The notes under the pieces are model-generated. The model saw only the letters and a program-made list of their open reading frames with translations. It was not told where the DNA came from and did not search any database. Position numbers and translations under genes: made by a program. Shown piece by piece: positions 5,570 through 13,362 of a stretch of DNA of 21,148 bases. Every line of letters starts with the position of its first letter. The stretch's first letter is position 1. Source of the DNA: JANYCG01 sp031431035 (GTDB taxonomy: Bacteria; Pseudomonadota; Gammaproteobacteria; Burkholderiales; Burkholderiaceae_C); the NCBI GenBank assembly GCA_031431035.1, contig JANPCR010000070.1:1-21148 (forward strand), written 5' to 3'.

Positions 5570-7165
5570 TCAAATTTTCAGCCTGCCTGCTAGGCCCGAC
5601 GCTGTCAAGCTTGGGCCGTCGACGGACCAGTCGTCGGCGGTTTGGCCGTGGACAAAAACCGCATCACAGGCCACTTGGTAGGTCGCGTTGTAGGTCGCTT
5701 GGTTGTCCGCATTGTCAAAAGCCGATCCCCCGTTTGGGTTGTGTTTTGCGTAGCGGGCCAAACAGGCCCCCACCATGCCCGCTAGCACGTCGCCGGTGCC
5801 CGCCGTGGCCAGCTTGGCGTTGCCTGTCGGGTTGATGGAAGGTGTCATGCCAGGGGCGGCGACCACGGTGCCGGAGCCCTTGAGAGCGACGGTACAACGC
5901 CATTGGTCGGCCAGGGTCTGTGCGGTGTGGATTCGGTCGTGCTGCACCGCTGCGGCGGTGGTTTTCAGCAAGCGGGCGGCCTCCAGCGGGTGCGGGGTCA
6001 AAACGGTGTGCAAGCCTCGGGCGGCGCGGGCAAGCAAGTCGCTTTGCAATTGCGCACTTTCAGCGATCGCGTTGAGTCCGTCTGCGTCAATGACGACCTT
6101 GGCATCACTTTGCAAAATATGAATCAGGGGGCCGTGCAGCGCGTTGCCGCCGCCACATCCGACAACGACGGTCATTGATGTCAAATTGAGCGTGCTCCAG
6201 GCGCTGAACATCAGCTCTGGCTGCAATGGATGGACTGATATCGCGGCGGTGCTATCGGCGCGGCCAGCCTTATTCCCATCGCCATCCCCATTAAGCAGTG
6301 AGACGAAAACCCGACCCGCGCCAAAATGCAGCGCCGCTTGCGCCGCCAGCAGCGCAGCGCCCGTCATGCCAGGTGCTCCGCCCACCACGGCCACGTCGCC
6401 AAAGCTTCCCTTGTGCGATGCATGGTCGCGCAGGTTTGCCCTGGGCGGGCCTGACAGCCAGGCGCTGGGCTCTGCTGCCGTAGCGATATTCAGCGTGTCC
6501 AGCCAAATGTCGCCACACTGATCGCGTCCGCTGGCGGTGAACAACCCGGGCTTCAGGGTAAGCAGGCTCAAAGTGGCAAAGGCGCGCACCGCCTGCGGGG
6601 CGGCAGCGCCGGTGTCGCAGTTCAGACCTGTTGGCAGGTCAACGGCCAAAACCCGGCTGGTGGATTGGTTCAGACGGTCGATCCACTGCGCCATGCGCAG
6701 CGCGATGGGACCTGCCCGTTGCTGGGCACCTAAACCCAGTATTGCATCAACGCCAAAATCAAAATTTGCAGGGGGTTCGCTGGCAAATTCAACGCCAGCA
6801 TCGATGGCGCGTTGGCATGACCGGGCTGCATCAGCGGGTACGCTGGCGGTATCTCCCAGCCAAGTCACTACGGGCGTTTTTCCCCATTGCTTCAAATGCA
6901 GGGCCGCTTCCAGCCCGTCACCGCCGTTGTTACCTGGGCCACAGGCAAGCCAAATGGTCTGGGCGTGGGGTGCCAGTGCCATCGCAAGGCGGGCCGTTGC
7001 CAAGCCTGCGCGTTGCATCAACGCGTGCGCGGGCAGACTGGCCTTGGCAGATTGTTCGATTCGGCGCGTGGCGATCGAATTAAAAAGTGCCTGCCTAGCC
7101 GAGGCGTGCTTGCCGGACTGAGGCAACACCAACAAGGGACTCGATCTGGGCGGCTGATTCGACAT
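5570..7165 (-). CDS. nnr: Bifunctional NAD(P)H-hydrate epimerase / ADP-dependent dehydratase
   Basis: A metabolite-repair enzyme. The N-terminal YjeF_N domain epimerises damaged NAD(P)HX and the C-terminal domain dehydrates it back to NAD(P)H using ADP. It is 531 aa from the ATG at 7165. Epimerase motifs: GPGNNGGDG (76-84), DAILGLG (140-146) and DLPTGLNCDTG (176-186). Dehydratase motifs: KGSFGDVAVVGG (about 252-263), IDADGLNAI (360-368), LTPHPLEAARLL (389-400), and GNAKLATAGTGDVLAGM with Asp459. A TTG at 7192 would add 9 residues and sits only 5 bp after the dadA stop; neither start has a clear Shine-Dalgarno sequence. Near the C terminus, about 20 extra residues (around 472-499) contain a 4-codon tandem repeat. 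Confidence 0.94.
   Translation of the reverse strand: MSNQPPRSSPLLVLPQSGKHASARQALFNSIATRRIEQSAKASLPAHALMQRAGLATARLAMALAPHAQTIWLACGPGNNGGDGLEAALHLKQWGKTPVVTWLGDTASVPADAARSCQRAIDAGVEFASEPPANFDFGVDAILGLGAQQRAGPIALRMAQWIDRLNQSTSRVLAVDLPTGLNCDTGAAAPQAVRAFATLSLLTLKPGLFTASGRDQCGDIWLDTLNIATAAEPSAWLSGPPRANLRDHASHKGSFGDVAVVGGAPGMTGAALLAAQAALHFGAGRVFVSLLNGDGDGNKAGRADSTAAISVHPLQPELMFSAWSTLNLTSMTVVVGCGGGNALHGPLIHILQSDAKVVIDADGLNAIAESAQLQSDLLARAARGLHTVLTPHPLEAARLLKTTAAAVQHDRIHTAQTLADQWRCTVALKGSGTVVAAPGMTPSINPTGNAKLATAGTGDVLAGMVGACLARYAKHNPNGGSAFDNADNQATYNATYQVACDAVFVHGQTADDWSVDGPSLTASGLAGRLKI
5675..5710. repeat. Three imperfect 12-bp tandem repeats inside nnr
   Basis: Units TTGGTAGGTCGC (5675-5686), GTTGTAGGTCGC (5687-5698) and TTGGTTGTCCGC (5699-5710). 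On the - strand they encode ADNQ, ATYN and ATYQ in frame (Nnr residues 486-497). They lie in a poorly conserved loop after the dehydratase GDVLAG motif. Confidence 0.78.
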
Positions 7166-7197
7166 TCCGCCATTTGACCCGAAACCCGCCAAATGCT

Positions 7198-8451
7198 CTA
7201 CAACTTCAGTCGCGCGAGCCCAAACCCCGCCAAGTCGACGTCAGGTTGGCGCTTGGCGACCAGGTCAGCCAAGCCCCGAGCTGAACCGCAGCTCAAAGCC
7301 CATCCGCTAGAGCCGTGGCCCAAGTTGAGCCAAAGGCCAGGCACGCCGCTGGGCCCGATCACGGGTGGCCCATCAGGCAACATGGGGCGAGCGCCTTTCC
7401 AAACCTGAACGCCACTCGATTGGCTGGTGGCGCCTGGAAACCAGTCGTGCAACACCTTGTACAAGGTTTGAATCGACCCGTTGCGGTGCTTCGCCAAGCT
7501 GCCGCCAATTTCAGCGCTGCCCGCCACCCTGACCCGATTGCCCAAACGCGAAATGGCGACTTTGTAGCGTTCGTCCATCACCGCGCTACGCGGTGCGTTC
7601 AAAAGCTCGCGGATCGACGCGCTCACTGAATAGCCATAAATTGCGGTCAAAGGCAAGTTCAAACCCACCGCTTTGAGAAGGTGTGCAGACGCCACACCTG
7701 CGCAAAGCACCGTGGCATCAAAGTGGCGGGGAGCGGTTTCGCCTGCCACCCACACGGCGGCCCCATTGGAATGGTTTATCTGGGCGATGGTGGTATTGAA
7801 GGCAAACTTCACGCCCAGGCGCTGGGCTTCGCCCTTGAGCAGCAAAGCAAATTGGCGGCAGTTGCCGACTTCGTCATCGGGCAGATGAATTGCGCCAAAA
7901 AATGCTGTGTCGGGGTTTAGGGCGGGCTCAATAGCGCGGGCTTTGGCCATGTCCAATTCGCTGAACGCCACGCCTGCGTCGCGCAACACCTGCAAGCTGT
8001 TGTTCACCATGTCGCGGTCACTTTGCGAGCGCAACAGCACCATGTAACCCTCGCTGCGGTCGTACTCCAGGCGCAAATCAGCCGTCAGTTGGTGCAAACG
8101 CTCTCGGCTGTAAAAGGCCAGACGTTGTAGGAGCGCCCGGTTGGCAATGTAAGTTTCGGGGCGACAGGCCTTGAACCAGCGCCACATCCAAGCCAAGTCG
8201 TTTTGCGTCAGCGGCATGGACACCTTGACAGGCGCGTGCCGACTGAACAAATGGGAGATGACCTTCAGCGGCATGCCAGGTGCTGCCCACGGTGTCACGT
8301 ACCCTGGCGCAACCAATCCGGCGTTGGCAAAACTGGTTTCTTCAGCGGCGGCGCCACGGCGTTCAAAAACTGTGACTTCGTGGCCATCTTGGGCCAGCTC
8401 AAACGCGGTGGTGATGCCAATGATGCCGGCACCGATGACTGCAATCCTCAT
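7198..8451 (-). CDS. dadA: D-amino-acid dehydrogenase, small-subunit (DadA) family
   Basis: An FAD-dependent oxidoreductase that deaminates D-amino acids to 2-oxo acids and passes electrons to the respiratory chain, so it probably works at the inner face of the membrane. It is 417 aa (E. coli DadA 432). The Rossmann motif GAGIIG (7-12) with Glu30 at the end of the second strand binds FAD. ANAGLVAPGYVTPWAAPG (42-59) is the family signature, and GHGSSGW (378-384) is the C-terminal FAD contact. AGGGAA a few bases before the ATG is a plausible ribosome binding site. It lies 79 bp after the amidase and just before nnr on the same strand. No alanine racemase (dadX) is adjacent, so the true substrate may differ from D-alanine. 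Confidence 0.87.
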   Translation of the reverse strand: MRIAVIGAGIIGITTAFELAQDGHEVTVFERRGAAAEETSFANAGLVAPGYVTPWAAPGMPLKVISHLFSRHAPVKVSMPLTQNDLAWMWRWFKACRPETYIANRALLQRLAFYSRERLHQLTADLRLEYDRSEGYMVLLRSQSDRDMVNNSLQVLRDAGVAFSELDMAKARAIEPALNPDTAFFGAIHLPDDEVGNCRQFALLLKGEAQRLGVKFAFNTTIAQINHSNGAAVWVAGETAPRHFDATVLCAGVASAHLLKAVGLNLPLTAIYGYSVSASIRELLNAPRSAVMDERYKVAISRLGNRVRVAGSAEIGGSLAKHRNGSIQTLYKVLHDWFPGATSQSSGVQVWKGARPMLPDGPPVIGPSGVPGLWLNLGHGSSGWALSCGSARGLADLVAKRQPDVDLAGFGLARLKL

Positions 8452-8472
8452 GGGTTCCCTGAATTTTTGTTG

Positions 8473-8497
8473 TTTTGCACCTGCAGCGGGTGCAAAA
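8473..8497. repeat. 9-bp inverted repeat in the amidase-dadA gap
   Basis: TTTTGCACC (8473-8481) and GGTGCAAAA (8489-8497) flank a 7-nt loop. Neither strand has a T-run after the stem, so it is not a typical intrinsic terminator. It could be an mRNA hairpin affecting dadA, whose start is 22 nt away, or part of a small dispersed repeat. Confidence 0.55.
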
Positions 8498-8530
8498 AGG
8501 CTTTTGAACGCTACTTAGAGCTGTTCCAAG

Positions 8531-9976
8531 CTATTCAAATTGTAGCAACTTCTCGATCTGAAGGGCGATGTTCAGAACCGTGTCATCACGCAAGGCACTG
8601 GCCCAAACCATCAAACCCACTGGCAGTTCGTCTGGCGTTTGGCAGGGTATTGAAATGGCGCAACCGTCCAGCAAATTGACCACGCTGGTGTTGCGAAGTA
8701 GCAACCCATTCACTTTAAAAAAGGTCTCGTCTCGCGCGGCGCCAGGTGCCACGCTGGCGATTGGCGCAGCGACGATGGGCACCGTGGGCGACAAAACGGC
8801 GTCAAACCCGTTGATCGCCTGGTTCATTCGCGCGATCCAGTCGCGTCTGGCCGACACCAGCGCAAAGTATTGCCGCGCACTGAAGGCACTACCCCGCATG
8901 ATTCGCGCTAAAACCCGAGGGTCGTAGCTTTCAGAGTGCTTTTGCAGCAGGGTGTCATGCCACGCGTAGCTTTCTGCGCCTGAAAAACCGCCAGCGTCAT
9001 TCAATCCGGGCAATTCGGCCAGTTCTGGCAAATTAATTTCAACAATCTCAGCGCCCCCCGTCCTCAAAAGCGACAAGGTGCGCTGCCAAGCGACAGCGAC
9101 GGTTGCGTCCATGTCGTCCTGCATCAAGGGCCTGACAATCGCCATCCGGTAGTTTGACATTGGCGCGTGGCTACGCGTCACACGTCCGCCTGACAAGATT
9201 TCATGGGCCAGCATGGCATCTTGCACATTGCGCGTGACGGCACAAACCGTGTCCAACGTACTGGACAGTGGCAACGCCCCGTCTGTGCTGACCAATCGGG
9301 CGGTGCCCTTGAAGCCCACAATGCCGTTCAAAGCTGCGGGAATTCGAATGGAGCCGCCCGTGTCAGACCCCAAGCCGATGTGGGCCGCACCAGTGGCCAC
9401 AGACACAGCCGCCCCAGACGACGAGCCTCCCGGGATTCGTGGCGTGTCGGGCGAATGCGCATTGGAGGGCGTACCAAAGTGAGGGTTGACTCCAACCCCG
9501 GAATAGGCAAATTCCGACATATTGGTGCGCCCCAGCACAATGCCGCCCGCTGCTTTGAGCCGAGCCACCGCTGGGCAATCTGCAAGTGCGGGCGGTGCGC
9601 CTTGCAGCACCTTGGAGCCGGCGGCTGTGGTTTGACCTGCAATGTCGAATAAGTCTTTCACCGACACCGCAAGACCACGCAAGTCAGAAGCCGACCACTG
9701 GGGCGCTAAAACGCTGGCCCGGGCCTCATTGAACATGGTTTTGAGAAAAACCTTGTCGCACCGGTCAGACTCGGCTATGGCAATGGACTTTTCCATTTCC
9801 TGTGCAGGCGAGGATTTGCCTAATTGAAAGGATTGGGCAAGTTCCAGGCAACCCGACAGGTTTCTGGTGCGGCCAGCCGGGCCTGTGCGGCTCAACCACG
9901 GGTCGGCTGGGCGAGAGTACTGGGAGATGGACCCGGACTCGGGCAGCAGGAGGTCGGGCTTGGAAGGGGTGGGCAT
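8531..9976 (-). CDS. Amidase signature family hydrolase
   Basis: A serine hydrolase with the Ser-cisSer-Lys triad, splitting an amide to acid and ammonia or amine; substrate unknown. It is 481 aa from the ATG at 9976. Lys107 lies in VSVKDLFD, cis-Ser185 in PGGSSSG, and nucleophile Ser209 in GSDTGGSIR, with the spacing normal for the family (24 residues between the two Ser). It lacks partner genes for a GatCAB transamidosome, so a GatA role is unlikely. The first 40 or so residues are low in similarity. An ATG at 10033 is possible but would reach into the rpsB leader. A weak AAAGAG lies about 7 nt before 9976. The gene heads a - strand run, amidase-dadA-nnr. Confidence 0.88.
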   Translation of the reverse strand: MPTPSKPDLLLPESGSISQYSRPADPWLSRTGPAGRTRNLSGCLELAQSFQLGKSSPAQEMEKSIAIAESDRCDKVFLKTMFNEARASVLAPQWSASDLRGLAVSVKDLFDIAGQTTAAGSKVLQGAPPALADCPAVARLKAAGGIVLGRTNMSEFAYSGVGVNPHFGTPSNAHSPDTPRIPGGSSSGAAVSVATGAAHIGLGSDTGGSIRIPAALNGIVGFKGTARLVSTDGALPLSSTLDTVCAVTRNVQDAMLAHEILSGGRVTRSHAPMSNYRMAIVRPLMQDDMDATVAVAWQRTLSLLRTGGAEIVEINLPELAELPGLNDAGGFSGAESYAWHDTLLQKHSESYDPRVLARIMRGSAFSARQYFALVSARRDWIARMNQAINGFDAVLSPTVPIVAAPIASVAPGAARDETFFKVNGLLLRNTSVVNLLDGCAISIPCQTPDELPVGLMVWASALRDDTVLNIALQIEKLLQFE

Positions 9977-9984
9977 GCTATACT
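9976..9984 (+). promoter_or_regulatory. Probable extended -10 promoter for rpsB
   Basis: TGCTATACT is an extended -10 (TGnTATAAT with one mismatch) about 160 nt upstream of rpsB. TTGGAA at 9960-9965 is only 13 nt away, too close for a normal -35, which is consistent with use of the extended -10. It overlaps the proposed start codon of the divergent amidase. The predicted transcript start is near 9991. Confidence 0.45.
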
Positions 9985-9990
9985 CTTTGG

Positions 9991-10146
9991 GTTTTGCCGA
10001 GCGAGGTTTTTCCTCTCCCAGCGGACAAATCACAAACCAGTCCCATCAAGGTGTTGGCACTTTGGCTGAGGTAGGTCAATTTTGACTCCTCTTTCAAGGC
10101 TCCCGATTTCGGGCTGGATTTTAGACCCAACCTTTGGAGTTAATTT
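9991..10146 (+). promoter_or_regulatory. Long 5' leader of rpsB, possible S2 autoregulation site
   Basis: About 155 nt separate the putative promoter from the rpsB start. They contain short inverted repeats: GTCAA-TT-TTGAC (10075-10086) and CCCGA-TT-TCGGG around 10103-10114. S2 is known to repress its own operon through the mRNA leader in E. coli, so an equivalent element here is reasonable, but I cannot identify the fold. Confidence 0.35.
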
Positions 10147-10902
10147 ATGTCAGTTACCATGCGCGAAATGCTGGAAGCCGGTGTCCATTTCGGTCACCAA
10201 ACCCGTTTCTGGAACCCCAAGATGGCTCCGTTCATCTTTGGTCACCGCAACAAAATCCACATCATCAACCTGGAAAAATCGCTGCCGATGTTCCAGGAAG
10301 CGTCCAAGTTCGTCAAGCAGTTGACAGCGCGTCGCGGCACGGTCTTGATGGTGGGCACAAAACGTCAAGCCCGCGAAACCGTTGCGGCTGAAGCCCAACG
10401 CGCCGGTGTTCCTTTTGTTGACCAACGCTGGCTGGGTGGCATGCTGACGAACTTCAAAACCGTCAAAACCTCCATCAAACGCCTCAAAGAAATGAAAGTT
10501 CAGCAAGAAGCTGGGCTGGACGCCATGAGCAAAAAAGAACAGCTGATGTTCGCCCGCGAAATTGCCAAGTTGGAAAAAGACATTGGCGGCATTCAGGACA
10601 TGAATGCACTGCCGGATGCCATTTTTGTGATCGACGTTGGTTTTCACAAAATTGCGGTGCTGGAAGCCAAAAAACTGGGTATTCCCCTGATTGGCGTGGT
10701 GGACTCCAACCATTCTCCAGAAGGCATTGACTACGTCATTCCAGGCAATGACGACTCTTCTAAAGCGGTGACCTTGTATGCCCGTGGTATTGCAGACGCA
10801 ATCCTTGAAGGCCGCGCCAACGCGGTGGACGATGTGGTGAAAGCGGTTGCGGCGGCTGAGCCCGGCGACGAATTCGTTGAAGTCAATGAGGCGGCTGCCT
10901 GA
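10147..10902 (+). CDS. rpsB: 30S ribosomal protein S2
   Basis: Structural protein of the small subunit, bound late in assembly and needed for S1 binding. It is 251 aa (E. coli 241). The opening MREMLEAGVHFGHQTRFWNPKM is typical of S2, as are VDQRWLGGMLTNF and IPLIGVVDSNHSP. TTGGAG at 10134-10139, 7 nt before the ATG, is a strong ribosome binding site. It is the first gene of the long + strand block and is followed by a terminator-like hairpin before tsf. Confidence 0.99.
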   Translation: MSVTMREMLEAGVHFGHQTRFWNPKMAPFIFGHRNKIHIINLEKSLPMFQEASKFVKQLTARRGTVLMVGTKRQARETVAAEAQRAGVPFVDQRWLGGMLTNFKTVKTSIKRLKEMKVQQEAGLDAMSKKEQLMFAREIAKLEKDIGGIQDMNALPDAIFVIDVGFHKIAVLEAKKLGIPLIGVVDSNHSPEGIDYVIPGNDDSSKAVTLYARGIADAILEGRANAVDDVVKAVAAAEPGDEFVEVNEAAA

Positions 10903-10928
10903 TCGGGGTTGCCCACTGGCCCACGGCT

Positions 10929-10957
10929 AAAAAAGGGGCTGTTCGCCCCTTTTTTTT
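10929..10957 (+). terminator. Intrinsic terminator/attenuator between rpsB and tsf
   Basis: The stem AAAAAAGGGGC (10929-10939) pairs with the complement at 10945-10955 around the loop TGTTC, and is followed by eight T's at 10950-10957. It is a textbook intrinsic terminator. Because the next genes are essential and on the same strand, it probably lets some transcripts through, or tsf has its own promoter at 10958-11000, where I find no clear boxes. Confidence 0.88.
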
Positions 10958-11008
10958 CAGGTTGAGGTCTATTCAATCTAATATTTAAGAGTTTTAAGGA
11001 AATACAAA

Positions 11009-11935
11009 ATGGCAGCAATTACTGCAAGCATGGTCGCCGAATTGCGCGGCAAAACCGACGCGCCCATGATGGAATGCAAGCGTGCCCTGACCGAAGCCGA
11101 TGGCGACTTGGCGAAAGCTGAAGAAATCTTGCGTGTCAAGTTGGGAAGCAAGGCTGGCAAAGCAGCAGGCCGTGTGACGTCTGAAGGTGTGGTCACCTGC
11201 GCCATGACAGCCACAGGTGGTGCATTGCTCGAAGTGAACTGCGAGACTGATTTCGTCACCAAAAGCGACAGCTTTTTGGGCATGGCCAACGCGGCGGTCG
11301 GATTGATCGCCAAACACAATCCTGCCGATGTGGCGGCATTGGGTGGGTTGCCTTACTCGCAAGACGGTTTTGGGCCGACTCTGGAAGATGTTCGCAAAGG
11401 TCTGGTCGGCAAAATTGGTGAAAACATGAGTTTTCGCCGTTTCAAGTATTTTGCAAAAGACGTCAAGTTGGCGTCCTACCTGCACGGCACGCGAATTGGT
11501 GTGGTCGTTGAATTCGACGGCGAAGAGGCCGCTGCCAAAGACGTCGCCATGCACGTCGCAGCCATGAAGCCGGTGGCACTGTCCAGTGCTGACGTCCCTG
11601 CTGAACTCGTCGCACGTGAACGATCTGTGGCTGTGGCCAAAGCCGCAGAAGACGCAGCCGTTGCGACCGCTGCAGGTAAAGCAGTGCAGTCCGCTGAAAT
11701 TGTGACCAAACGTGTTGAAGGAGGCGTTTTGAAGTTTTTGAAGGAAGTGTCACTGTTCAACCAGGCATTCGTTAAAAACGACAAGCTGTCGGTCGAGCAA
11801 ATGCTGAAGTCCGCCAACACAACGGTGAAGTCTTTCACGCTGTTTGTCGTGGGCGAAGGCATCGAGAAAAAGGTCGATGACTTTGCAGCAGAAGTGGCTG
11901 CAACGGTTGCGGCGGCAGCCAAGCCAGCGGCCTGA
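11009..11935 (+). CDS. tsf: Elongation factor Ts
   Basis: Nucleotide-exchange factor that releases GDP from EF-Tu. It is 308 aa (E. coli 283). The N-terminal UBA-like region has LRGKTDAPMMECKRAL (12-27). The EF-Tu contact motif TDFV is at 80-83 (NCETDFVTK). The dimerisation region and an Ala-rich C terminus follow. AAGGA, about 8-12 nt before the ATG, is a good ribosome binding site. It starts 106 bp after rpsB, across the terminator, and is followed 39 bp later by pyrH. Confidence 0.99.
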   Translation: MAAITASMVAELRGKTDAPMMECKRALTEADGDLAKAEEILRVKLGSKAGKAAGRVTSEGVVTCAMTATGGALLEVNCETDFVTKSDSFLGMANAAVGLIAKHNPADVAALGGLPYSQDGFGPTLEDVRKGLVGKIGENMSFRRFKYFAKDVKLASYLHGTRIGVVVEFDGEEAAAKDVAMHVAAMKPVALSSADVPAELVARERSVAVAKAAEDAAVATAAGKAVQSAEIVTKRVEGGVLKFLKEVSLFNQAFVKNDKLSVEQMLKSANTTVKSFTLFVVGEGIEKKVDDFAAEVAATVAAAAKPAA

Positions 11936-11974
11936 ACCTGACTTTTAGCTGATCACACAACTTAGGAGCCTGTC

Positions 11975-12697
11975 ATGTCATCGACCAAACCAGCCTACAA
12001 GCGCATTTTGCTCAAGCTGTCCGGCGAGGCATTGATGGGTGACGACCAATTTGGCATCAACCGCGACACGATTGTCCGTATGGTGGACGAGGTGGCTGAA
12101 GTGACCCGGTTAGGGGTTGAAGTGGCGGTGGTGATCGGCGGAGGGAATATTTTCAGAGGCGTTGCGGGCGGCTCGGTCGGTATGGACAGGGCTACCGCCG
12201 ATTACATGGGGATGTTGGCCACGGTGATGAATGCTCTGGCACTTGGCGACACCATGAACAAGGCAGGCCTGATCGCGCGGGTGATGTCCGCCATCGCAAT
12301 TGAGCAAGTCGTGGAGCCGTATGTCCGTCCTAAAGCCCTTCAGTACCTTGAAGAGGGCAAAGTGGTTATTTTTGCGGCAGGCACGGGAAATCCATTCTTC
12401 ACCACCGACACTGCCGCTGCGTTGCGCGGTGCCGAAATTGGCGCTCAAATCGTGCTGAAGGCTACCAAGGTGGATGGCGTCTACAGTGAAGACCCCAAAA
12501 AGAACCCGGCTGCCACCAAATATTCCAAGTTGACTTTTGACGAGGCAATTTCCAAAAACCTCGGCATCATGGACGCTGCCGCATTTGCCTTGTGCAGAGA
12601 TCAGAAGTTGCCGATCAAGGTGTTTTCAATCTTCAAGCATGGCGCCCTGAAGCGGGTGGTCATGGGGGAAGATGAAGGAACCTTGGTTTATGCATGA
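11975..12697 (+). CDS. pyrH: UMP kinase
   Basis: Phosphorylates UMP to UDP, the first committed step towards UTP and CTP; the bacterial enzyme is a hexamer of the amino-acid-kinase fold, activated by GTP and inhibited by UTP. It is 240 aa. Motifs: KLSGEALMG (14-22), the GGGN phosphate loop (55-58), the DRATADYMGMLATVMNAL stretch (71-88) and FTTDTAAALRGAEIGA further on. TAGGAG at 11963-11968 supports the start. Confidence 0.99.
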   Translation: MSSTKPAYKRILLKLSGEALMGDDQFGINRDTIVRMVDEVAEVTRLGVEVAVVIGGGNIFRGVAGGSVGMDRATADYMGMLATVMNALALGDTMNKAGLIARVMSAIAIEQVVEPYVRPKALQYLEEGKVVIFAAGTGNPFFTTDTAAALRGAEIGAQIVLKATKVDGVYSEDPKKNPAATKYSKLTFDEAISKNLGIMDAAAFALCRDQKLPIKVFSIFKHGALKRVVMGEDEGTLVYA

Positions 12698-12767
12698 CTT
12701 ATGCCTGACAATGGTGCAAGGGTGATAGAAAAGTTGGCGTCACTGTCAGTTTGAGGAGAATACAAAA

Positions 12768-13325
12768 GTGATTGACGAAATTCGCAACGCGGTCGAGGCC
12801 AAAATGGACTTGTCGATCGCGGCGTTCAAGATCAACCTCACCAAAATACGCACTGGAAGGGCAAATCCAGCCTTGCTTGATACGGTGCAGGTCGACTACT
12901 ACGGGTCACTGTTGCCCATCAGCCAAGTGGCCAATGTGTCCCTGCTTGACTCACGGACCATCAGCATTCAGCCTTGGGAAAAGGGCATGGGTGCAAAAAT
13001 TGAAAAAGCTATTCGCGAAAGCGATTTGGGACTCAATCCGGCGTCCATGGGTGACCTGATCCGCGTTCCGATGCCGGCCATGACCGAAGAGCGTCGCAAA
13101 GAACTCACCAAGCTGGTTCGCAACGAGGGTGAAAATGCAAAAATTGCGGTGCGCAATCTGCGCCGTGATGCAAACGATTCCGTCAAAAAGTCCGTGAAAG
13201 AGAAGTTGGCGTCAGAGGACGATCAAAAACGCTCTGAGAGCGACATACAAAAAGTCACGGATCGCCACATCTTGGCGATTGATCAGCTTGTTGCATCCAA
13301 AGAACAAGACATCATGGCCGTCTAA
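12768..13325 (+). CDS. frr: Ribosome recycling factor
   Basis: Splits the post-termination ribosome together with EF-G. It is 185 aa, the usual family length. It starts at GTG (12768), supported by GAGGAG at 12753-12758. RTGRANPALLDTVQVDYYG near residues 29-47 and RVPMPAMTEERRKEL near 100-114 are family signatures. It follows pyrH by 70 bp, the common order tsf-pyrH-frr. Confidence 0.98.
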   Translation: MIDEIRNAVEAKMDLSIAAFKINLTKIRTGRANPALLDTVQVDYYGSLLPISQVANVSLLDSRTISIQPWEKGMGAKIEKAIRESDLGLNPASMGDLIRVPMPAMTEERRKELTKLVRNEGENAKIAVRNLRRDANDSVKKSVKEKLASEDDQKRSESDIQKVTDRHILAIDQLVASKEQDIMAV

Positions 13326-13362
13326 CGGTCATTCAAGCGTTCCACTTGATGCCAATTGGACT

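Noticed and set aside
8473..8497. Inverted repeat considered as a terminator between amidase and dadA.
   Set aside because: The stem is followed by A's, not T's, on both strands, so it lacks the U-tract of an intrinsic terminator.
8531..9976. Amidase considered as GatA of the Glu-tRNA(Gln) amidotransferase.
   Set aside because: No gatB or gatC is adjacent, and the neighbours are dadA and nnr. The N-terminal region does not look like GatA.
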